From NCBI GenBank assembly GCA_964618405.1, contig CAZUAY010000201.1, positions 1-7,042 of the forward strand: 7,042 nt of DNA, in the 5' to 3' direction. A program made the position numbers and the translations under genes. Of the stretch, positions 1 through 5,065 are shown in pieces; positions within the stretch are counted from its first letter, which is position 1, and every line of letters starts with the position of its first letter. Below the pieces are notes generated by a model. The model saw nothing but the letters and a program-made list of their open reading frames with translations. It ran no database searches and was not told the DNA's origin. This DNA is from JBBQIY01 sp964618405. Its GTDB lineage: Bacteria; Verrucomicrobiota; Kiritimatiellia; RFP12; UBA3636.

Positions 1-62
1 ACAGTGCTATGCTTCAAATAAATCGGAGTCGCTTATACCCCGTGAACGGTTACAAAACCTTC

Positions 63-104
63 GCCACTAGCGACTAGCGACTAGCCACTAGCGACTAGCG
101 ACTG
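63..104. repeat. 7-bp tandem repeat with a 21-bp higher-order unit
   Basis: Six head-to-tail copies of the heptamer GC(G/C)ACTA are visible, the last one ending ACTG. The variable third base runs C,G,G,C,G,G, so the array is also two copies of a 21-bp unit (63-83 and 84-104) that differ only at the last base. It lies just upstream of the likely promoter of the downstream operon. It is too short in period, and has no spacers, to be CRISPR. It resembles the short heptameric repeats scattered in many bacterial genomes. Its function is unknown. Confidence 0.9.
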
Positions 105-122
105 TAATCGGTCATTTGGCGG

Positions 123-152
123 TTGAAATAGGTGGGGTAGAGTTGGTACAAT
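123..152 (+). promoter_or_regulatory. putative sigma70-type promoter for the Sel1-eboB-eboC operon
   Basis: A -35-like box TTGAAA (123-128, one mismatch to TTGACA) and a -10-like box TACAAT (147-152, one mismatch to TATAAT) are separated by 18 bp. Transcription would start near 159, leaving a leader of about 90 nt before the first gene. This is pattern matching only, and the sigma-factor preferences of the host are unknown. Confidence 0.45.
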
Positions 153-177
153 GACACACATGAAGTGGTTTGCGTTT

Positions 178-213
178 TAACGAGCGAATCGACACTAGTT
201 TTCCAGCTCGTTA
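178..213 (+). promoter_or_regulatory. possible stem-loop in the 5' leader
   Basis: TAACGAGC (178-185) and GCTCGTTA (206-213) form a perfect 8-bp inverted repeat with a 20-nt loop. It lies between the predicted transcription start and the first gene of the operon. It could be an RNA hairpin or a protein-binding site. It has no T-tract, so it is unlikely to be a terminator. It matches no riboswitch known to me. Confidence 0.25.
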
Positions 214-250
214 TTCAAGTCTGAAACAGTAAAACAATCATCGGATGATT

Positions 251-1819
251 ATGAAGACTTTTATATTTAATTTGGTTTGGGTCGTTTGCGTTTCTGTGGC
301 AACTGCCTCAGATGCTGATTCGTACGAGAAGCTCCTCGCGAAGGGAAGCGCCAAGGATCGTGTCGCCTTGGCAAAGGCGTTCTACGAAGGCGTGGGCGCG
401 TCGCAGGACTACGAGAAGGCCGCGAGGCTCTATTATAAGGCAGCGGCTGAGGGCAACGCTGAAGCGCAGTACATGATGTCGTTGATGTACAGCGAGGGCA
501 CTGGACTTAAGGAACGTCCGGATAAGGCTTTTGTTTGGGCTTATTCTGCTGCAAAAATGGGACATGCGGGTGCTTGCAATCTATTGGGGGTGTATTACTC
601 TCAAGGGTATGGTGTGACGCGCAATGAGACATTGGCCGCCACATGGTTTCAGAAAGCGGCTGAAAAAGGAAGTGCTAAGGCCCAGTTCAATCTCGGTTCC
701 TCATACGAATTTGGGACTGGTGTTCAGAAGGATCTTGAGAAGGCGGCAGCCTGGTATGAGAAATCCGCAAAGCTCGGTCGTGCTGAGGCGCAGTACAGTT
801 TGGGAACGTGTTATGAGTTCGGCTTGGGCGTTCCTGTGAATCCAAGCTTAGCCGTCGAGTGGTATGGTAAAGCGGCATCGCAAGGAGATCCCCGCGGACA
901 GCTTGCGCTTGGAACGTGCTTTGAAATAGGAAAAGGGGTTGTTCGTAACACACCCCTTGCAGCCGCGTGGTATGGGAAAGCTGCAGAGCAGGGGTATACG
1001 CCTGCTCAGCTTAGACTCGCACGATGTTACGAAAAAGGCCTCGGTGTCTCCGTTGATTTAGCGGCAGCGGCCAGCTTGTATCAAAAGGCCTCTGAATCAG
1101 GCAACCCTCAAGCCTTGTTAGAGTTTGGGTTTTGCCTTGAGACTGGGAAGGGTGTTGGGAAGGATGAAGTTAAGGCTCGGGAAGTATACGAAAAGGCGGC
1201 CGCCGTTGGTGTTGATTTTGCCAAACAACGATTGGCCTACTTGAATTGGGATGATGAAGCTGCCGCTAACCGCACGGAGGCGATGAAGGCAACGACCGTA
1301 GTGTTTAAGGGGCTTTACTTGGGCATGGCCATTCAAGATGCGGCGATTACTTTGGAGAAACGACTCCGAGAAGTGGGACAGGACACGATGCTTTTCGTTG
1401 AAGAAGAGAACAAGATTCAGGTCGTGAGAAAAGGTGTCGAGATTGAGATCACAGCTAAACAGGACGGCCTTGTCGATCTCATTTATCTTTCAAACAAAAC
1501 GGCCGATCGGCTCTTCGACACGGCCAATACCCCGAATGCCGAATTCATTAGCGCATTTGTCGATGCGTGCGGCGTCAAGGATGTGGTTCAGATTACGGAT
1601 AACACGCTCATTTTCAGCGGAGAAAAACCCGTCGGCAATCAGAAACGATTTGTCTATCGGCATTCGAGCGGCTACGAGCTGGCGTTCTACGATTCTTATG
1701 CCTTCCATATTACGGATAACACTTTGGATTCCCTTGCGACGGGCGCCTGTAAACCAGTCGGCTCCTTTTCCATCCGGAAAATAGCCTCAGAGGAAGAGCG
1801 TGCCGCCACATTCAATTGA
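251..1819 (+). CDS. exported Sel1-repeat protein with an unassigned C-terminal domain
   Basis: The product is 522 residues from the ATG at 251. An ATG two codons earlier (245) is also possible, and neither has a strong ribosome-binding site, though CGGA at 242-245 favours 251. The N-terminus (MKTFIFNLVWVVCVSVATA, then SDADS) is a typical signal peptide with an ATA-S cleavage site, so the protein should act outside the cytoplasm. Residues 34-321 are eight uninterrupted 36-residue Sel1 repeats, recognised by the recurring pattern AxAQxxLGxxYExGxGVxxDxxxAxxWYxKAAxxG. These alpha/alpha solenoids usually scaffold protein-protein contacts. Residues from about 345 to 510, beginning FKGLYLGM, form a non-Sel1 domain I cannot place. 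It contains a partial internal duplication (ITDNTL...KPVG twice). The gene ends 35 bp before eboB on the same strand and probably shares its transcript. The Sel1 assignment is firm; the role is unknown, and a structural or partner role for the Ebo proteins is inference. Confidence 0.9.
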   Translation: MKTFIFNLVWVVCVSVATASDADSYEKLLAKGSAKDRVALAKAFYEGVGASQDYEKAARLYYKAAAEGNAEAQYMMSLMYSEGTGLKERPDKAFVWAYSAAKMGHAGACNLLGVYYSQGYGVTRNETLAATWFQKAAEKGSAKAQFNLGSSYEFGTGVQKDLEKAAAWYEKSAKLGRAEAQYSLGTCYEFGLGVPVNPSLAVEWYGKAASQGDPRGQLALGTCFEIGKGVVRNTPLAAAWYGKAAEQGYTPAQLRLARCYEKGLGVSVDLAAAASLYQKASESGNPQALLEFGFCLETGKGVGKDEVKAREVYEKAAAVGVDFAKQRLAYLNWDDEAAANRTEAMKATTVVFKGLYLGMAIQDAAITLEKRLREVGQDTMLFVEEENKIQVVRKGVEIEITAKQDGLVDLIYLSNKTADRLFDTANTPNAEFISAFVDACGVKDVVQITDNTLIFSGEKPVGNQKRFVYRHSSGYELAFYDSYAFHITDNTLDSLATGACKPVGSFSIRKIASEEERAATFN

Positions 1820-1839
1820 GTTACGCTAATTTATTTACC

Positions 1840-1846
1840 GGAGGAG
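1840..1846 (+). promoter_or_regulatory. ribosome-binding site that fixes the eboB start
   Basis: GGAGGAG lies 8 nt before the ATG at 1855. This near-perfect Shine-Dalgarno sequence decides the start over an in-frame TTG at 1816, which overlaps the preceding stop codon. The ATG also places the conserved EPHIHM metal-binding motif at the expected extreme N-terminus. Confidence 0.8.
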
Positions 1847-1854
1847 ACAAAACC

Positions 1855-2697
1855 ATGAACGTCATCATCGAGCCGCACATCCACATGTATTCACGAACCA
1901 CAGACGACTATCAGGCGATGTATGCGGCGGGAATCCGTGCGTGCGTGGAGCCGTCGTTTTGGCTGGGGAGTCACCGTCGCTACGCTGGCACTTTCTTCGA
2001 TTATTTTGAGAACATTCTGACGTTTGAGCCGACGCGCTCGGAACGCTTCGGTATCGACCATTTTACCGCGATTGCCTACAATCCCAAAGAGGCTGAAAAC
2101 AGACCGTTAGTCGATGAAGTTCTTGCCGGTATCGACGATTACCTCGATCATCCGCGTTGCGTGGCCATGGGTGAGATTGGTTTCAATAGTTTGAACGAAG
2201 CGGAGTATTACTGCTTTATACGACAGCTCCGTATGGCCAAGGAGCGTGATTTGCCTGTCATCATTCACATCTCGCATCAGCGTAAGCCCGAGTGCCTTGA
2301 ATGGGTCTTTCGAGGGTTGGATGAAGTGAAGCCGGATCAGCGCAAAATTTATCTCGACCACAATACTGAAGATACCATTGCCACAGCCCTTTCGCAAACG
2401 GACTGCTGGTGCGGACTGACCGTATACCCTATTTCCAAGCTTGATCCGCAACGCGCCAGCGCGATCATCAAAAAGTATGGAGCCGAGCGCATCATCGTCA
2501 GCGGCTCTGCAGACTGGGGCATTTCAGATCCTGTCAGCCTGATCAAGGTCATGGACCAAATGAAGGCAGACGGTCATTCCGCTGCGACCTTGCAAAAAAT
2601 TGCTTTCGACAATCCGAATGCTTTCTATTCGCAATCGCCGAAATGGAAGCCCCGCCTTAATCTTCAACCCCTCCCAATAGAACTGAGGCAACCATGA
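1855..2697 (+). CDS. eboB: TatD-family metal-dependent hydrolase, EboB type
   Basis: This 280-residue protein has the amidohydrolase/TatD TIM-barrel pattern. Metal ligands are visible in order: HIH (H8, H10), E107 in MGEIGF, H138 in VIIHIS, H169 in LDHN and D220 in SADWG. The phrases EPHIHMYSRTTDDY, EPSFWLG, YNPKEA and SGSADWGISDP match the EboB branch as I know it, rather than generic TatD DNases. EboB is part of the Ebo gene cluster, which in cyanobacteria is linked to delivering a scytonemin precursor to the periplasm; the reaction EboB catalyses is not established. It is probably cytoplasmic, with no signal peptide. Its stop overlaps the eboC start (ATGA at 2694-2697), so translation is likely coupled. 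The last 20 residues are proline-rich and poorly conserved. Family assignment is strong. The Ebo subfamily call is well supported by the adjacent eboC. Confidence 0.85.
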   Translation: MNVIIEPHIHMYSRTTDDYQAMYAAGIRACVEPSFWLGSHRRYAGTFFDYFENILTFEPTRSERFGIDHFTAIAYNPKEAENRPLVDEVLAGIDDYLDHPRCVAMGEIGFNSLNEAEYYCFIRQLRMAKERDLPVIIHISHQRKPECLEWVFRGLDEVKPDQRKIYLDHNTEDTIATALSQTDCWCGLTVYPISKLDPQRASAIIKKYGAERIIVSGSADWGISDPVSLIKVMDQMKADGHSAATLQKIAFDNPNAFYSQSPKWKPRLNLQPLPIELRQP

Positions 2698-3632
2698 GAA
2701 AAAATAAAATAGCGTCTTGGTTGGTTTTTTTCCGCCTGCCCAATCTACCGACGGCACCAGGCGATGCTATCGCTGGAGCAGCCATTGCATTGTCGCTGGC
2801 GCAAGTTTCTGGCGACGGTTCAACTGTACCTTTACAGCTCATTGCTGCAGGTTCGGCTGCCCTATTGCTTTACATGTTTGGCTTGGCAGACAATGATATC
2901 GTCGGGGCAGAGGAGGACAAGACGCATGCGCCGAAGCGCCCCATCCCTTCGGGAGGCATTTCGCTCGCCGAAGCTCAAATTGCGCGAGCAACGTGTCTCA
3001 TTCTCGCTGTGGTAGGGTCTGCACTCTGCCACATGCCGCTTGCTTGGTGGTATGCGGTGGCTCTGCTCGTTGCGGTCATCCTGCTGTACAACCGATTGAA
3101 GAGCATGTGGCCGGTGTTTGGTCTGTGTGCGATGGGGCTCTGTCGCGGGCTTAGTCTTTTTGCTGGTGCTGCAGCGATGCAGATGCAGGACGTTGCTCCC
3201 GACACCTTGTTCTCGCGAGCGGTGCTCTTGGCGGTAGCAGGGTGGACGGCCTATATCGGCGCGGTGAGCTGGCTGGCATCAAGAGAGCACATCGCTGCCG
3301 AGCCGATGTCTTGGTTTCGATTCGTGCCGGGACTTGCCGTGTTCCTTCCGATGACGGCGCTAGGGTTATATCCGCGCGAGTCGTGGATGATCATTTCGGT
3401 CTGTTCGCTGTGTGCGTATGGAATCTGGGTTTTTTCTGTGCTTCCACTGGGTCGTCAGCATGATTCCGACAAACGCCGTAAGGCAGTTGGAGCGGCGATC
3501 GGCGCGATTATTTACTTGCAGGCTGGATTTATTCTTGCTTCGCAAGATGGGGTGATGGTTGCAATTGTGCTTGCGATTTTTTCCTCCAGTTTTTTCATTC
3601 GCAAGTTCTTTGGCAACGTGCAGGGATCGTAG
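2694..3632 (+). CDS. eboC: UbiA-like membrane protein, EboC type
   Basis: This 312-residue, strongly hydrophobic protein has roughly eight or nine membrane segments, as in the UbiA prenyltransferase superfamily. Family landmarks are RLPNLPTAPGDAIAG (14-28), the first polar motif NDIVGAEED (67-75) followed by KRPIPSGGIS (81-90), and YNRLK...GLCRGL (132-152). The combination RPIPSG plus MGLCRG is typical of EboC proteins. In the canonical Asp-rich motif NDxxDxxxD the third acidic position is Gly71 here, while D68 and D75 remain, with E73 and E74 nearby. Prenyltransferase activity is therefore uncertain. The ATG is preceded by GAGG at 2685-2688 and overlaps the eboB stop. EboC is thought to work with the other Ebo proteins in metabolite traffic across the inner membrane. 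No eboD, eboE or eboF follows, because the next gene runs in the opposite direction. A quinone- or lipid-modifying UbiA enzyme is the alternative. Confidence 0.83.
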   Translation: MRKNKIASWLVFFRLPNLPTAPGDAIAGAAIALSLAQVSGDGSTVPLQLIAAGSAALLLYMFGLADNDIVGAEEDKTHAPKRPIPSGGISLAEAQIARATCLILAVVGSALCHMPLAWWYAVALLVAVILLYNRLKSMWPVFGLCAMGLCRGLSLFAGAAAMQMQDVAPDTLFSRAVLLAVAGWTAYIGAVSWLASREHIAAEPMSWFRFVPGLAVFLPMTALGLYPRESWMIISVCSLCAYGIWVFSVLPLGRQHDSDKRRKAVGAAIGAIIYLQAGFILASQDGVMVAIVLAIFSSSFFIRKFFGNVQGS

Positions 3633-3756
3633 GAGCAAGAAGTGTATCGGAGATTGAAGACGGTGGCTTTTCATCAAAAGTCCGGTCTCTCGACAACCGC
3701 GAGGAGTACACGATTCCGACTGAGCAGGGAGTCGTTTCCTTTGCCCTTGGCTCGAC

Positions 3757-3776
3757 GAGACGGCTTCGGCCCACTC
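3757..3776. terminator. weak hairpin between convergent eboC and fmt
   Basis: GAG and CTC pair around a 2x2 internal mismatch and a GGC-TTCG-GCC stem with a stable UUCG-type tetraloop. It lies 4 bp beyond the fmt stop, in the 147-bp convergent gap. There is no T-tract on either strand, so it is a poor intrinsic terminator. It may act with Rho or only protect the RNA end. A second small stem (GGCTTTT/AAAAGTC, 3665-3682, one G-U pair) is also present. Neither is convincing alone. Confidence 0.25.
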
Positions 3777-3779
3777 CCG

Positions 3780-4772
3780 CTATTTCACTGCCTTTAAGCC
3801 GGGGAAGAATCGATCACCGATCGCGAGCTTTTTCGCGTAGCCATTGGCGAAGTCTAATCCCGACATGGGGCGGGGTTTGCCTTCGGGGTGGACTTCGAGC
3901 AGGCGCAATGCCATACCGTCGCCGGTTGCGATAAGCGGGCCTCGTTTCATCATCAACAGGGTTCCTGGCGGGTACAGTTCAGGGGCGGAGTCAGGCGGTG
4001 GCACGACCTCAGCCTTCAGAATTTTGAGATAAGCGCCGGGCGAGATGTCACATGCGTTGGGATCCTTCGCTGGCAGAAATGTATGGGATCCAGGTTTCGG
4101 GTTGAAGGCGCGAATTTTACGTTCAATAATGGTGGCGGGTTCTGACCATTCGATGAGGGACTGCTCTTTCGAGATTTTGGGAGCATAGGTGGCTGCAACG
4201 GGGTTTTGTGGGATTCGTTCAACTTTCCCAGCAGCCAGTTTCCGGAGCGCCTCTAACATTAAATCGGAGCCCGACATACACAGTTTTAAAGAGAGCGATC
4301 CTGTGTGGTCGTCTTTTTCAATCGGAGTCTTGATGGTGCCGATAATGTCTCCCGTATCCATACCGATATCCATCATCATCGCCGTGACGCCCGTTTCCGG
4401 TTCGCCATTCATAATGGCGTATTGGACCGGTGCCGCACCACGCAACTTGGGCAGGATGGAGACATGCATGTTGACGCATCCGAGCCGAGGCATCGCCAGT
4501 AAGGTCTTGCCGAGGAATTGTCCGTAGGCCATCACGACAATCAGATCGGGCGTCAGGTCGCGTAGCGTCTCCAAAAAATCCTTCGTGTTGACTTTTTCGG
4601 GCGATAGCACGGGCTTGCAATACATCAGCGCAAGCTCTTTGACGGGACCGGGCACAATACGCATGTGCCTCCCACGTTCACGGTCAGGTTGCGTAACAAC
4701 CGCGACAACGTCGAAATCGGGGGCATGTACTAGTGCAGTCAAGAACGTGCATGACATCGTGTCCGAACCCAT
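3780..4772 (-). CDS. fmt: methionyl-tRNA formyltransferase
   Basis: Fmt transfers a formyl group from 10-formyl-tetrahydrofolate to methionyl-tRNA(fMet) in the cytoplasm, preparing the initiator tRNA. The 330-residue product shows the Rossmann-type formyltransferase domain with VTQPDRERGR (26-35), the catalytic NMH (N101, H103) in GCVNMHVSILPKLRGAAPVQ, and the catalytic Asp D139 in MDTGD. A hinge follows (YAPKISKEQSLIEW, 196-209), then IRAFNPKPGSHTFL (220-233) and a C-terminal OB-fold tRNA-binding domain. The ATG at 4772 is the only usable in-frame start, but the codons just before it read KLRTVF. These correspond to the first beta strand that normally follows the Met (MRIVFMG), so the true N-terminus is probably longer or the start is unusual. 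def, often a neighbour of fmt, is not present. The gene faces away from comEC and converges on eboC. Confidence 0.95.
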   Translation of the reverse strand: MGSDTMSCTFLTALVHAPDFDVVAVVTQPDRERGRHMRIVPGPVKELALMYCKPVLSPEKVNTKDFLETLRDLTPDLIVVMAYGQFLGKTLLAMPRLGCVNMHVSILPKLRGAAPVQYAIMNGEPETGVTAMMMDIGMDTGDIIGTIKTPIEKDDHTGSLSLKLCMSGSDLMLEALRKLAAGKVERIPQNPVAATYAPKISKEQSLIEWSEPATIIERKIRAFNPKPGSHTFLPAKDPNACDISPGAYLKILKAEVVPPPDSAPELYPPGTLLMMKRGPLIATGDGMALRLLEVHPEGKPRPMSGLDFANGYAKKLAIGDRFFPGLKAVK

Positions 4773-4909
4773 GAAGACTGTCCGGAGTTTAGTGTGGGGT
4801 TTTGTGTTTGCGGCAACACCTGCGACTTTTAGAAATTAAAGATTGAAACACACGTATGCTACCACTGTACTAATATGAAGTCGATGAAAAAAATGTTGTG
4901 TCTCTGATG

Positions 4910-4936
4910 TTCACACGGGGAGCAATGTGATAGAAT
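4910..4936 (+). promoter_or_regulatory. putative extended -10 promoter for comEC
   Basis: TAGAAT (4931-4936) preceded by TG one base upstream (4928-4929) makes a good extended -10 element (TGnTATAAT-like). A weak -35 match TTCACA (4910-4915) has only a 15-bp spacer. Extended -10 promoters tolerate a poor -35. Initiation near 4943 would give a leader of about 120 nt before comEC. Confidence 0.4.
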
Positions 4937-4956
4937 CACCAGTGAGTAAACGGTTT

Positions 4957-4966
4957 GGTTTAAACC
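4957..4966. promoter_or_regulatory. 10-bp perfect palindrome, possible operator
   Basis: GGTTTAAACC is a perfect palindrome about 20 bp downstream of the candidate -10 box of comEC. The position would suit a repressor operator in the early transcribed region. No regulator gene is in view, and a single 10-bp palindrome could be chance. Confidence 0.2.
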
Positions 4967-4999
4967 TGGCGGGCAAATTGGCTTAAACATGACGGACAA

Positions 5000-5062
5000 A
5001 TGAAATACAAGGCAAATTATTGGGTCGGTGCGGTGGTACTTTTTGTATTATCAGGAGTTTGA
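5000..5062 (+). CDS. possible 20-residue hydrophobic leader peptide before comEC
   Basis: An ATG opens a 20-codon frame giving MKYKANYWVGAVVLFVLSGV, then TGA. It has a positively charged start and a hydrophobic run, like a small membrane or signal-type peptide. Its stop is 3 bp before the comEC ATG (TGA TTG ATG), and the comEC ribosome-binding site (AGGAG, 5053-5057) lies inside its last codons. It is also in frame with comEC. The site ACGGA just upstream is a weak Shine-Dalgarno. It could be a coupled leader peptide, or simply chance in a noncoding leader. Confidence 0.2.
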   Translation: MKYKANYWVGAVVLFVLSGV

Positions 5063-5065
5063 TTG

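Noticed and set aside
1..62. Possible 3' end of an upstream gene at the left edge
   Set aside because: All three plus-strand frames stop within the first 110 bases, none gives a recognisable protein end, and no terminator follows.
63..104. CRISPR array
   Set aside because: The repeat period is 7 bp (21 bp at higher order) with no unique spacers, and no cas gene is in view.
1816..1854. Upstream TTG start for the TatD-family gene, overlapping the Sel1 gene's stop
   Set aside because: The ATG at 1855 has a near-perfect GGAGGAG site and places the HxH motif correctly. The extra 13 codons show no family similarity.
3644..3775. Open frame without a start codon, reading in part EDGGFSSKVRSLDNREEY
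   Set aside because: It has a protein-like composition over about 40 codons but no start codon, and I could not match it to eboD or any other family. A gene remnant is possible but unsupported.
4585..4839. 84-codon plus-strand frame opposite the fmt 5' end
   Set aside because: It is antisense to a gene with certain identity, with no family resemblance and no ribosome-binding site.
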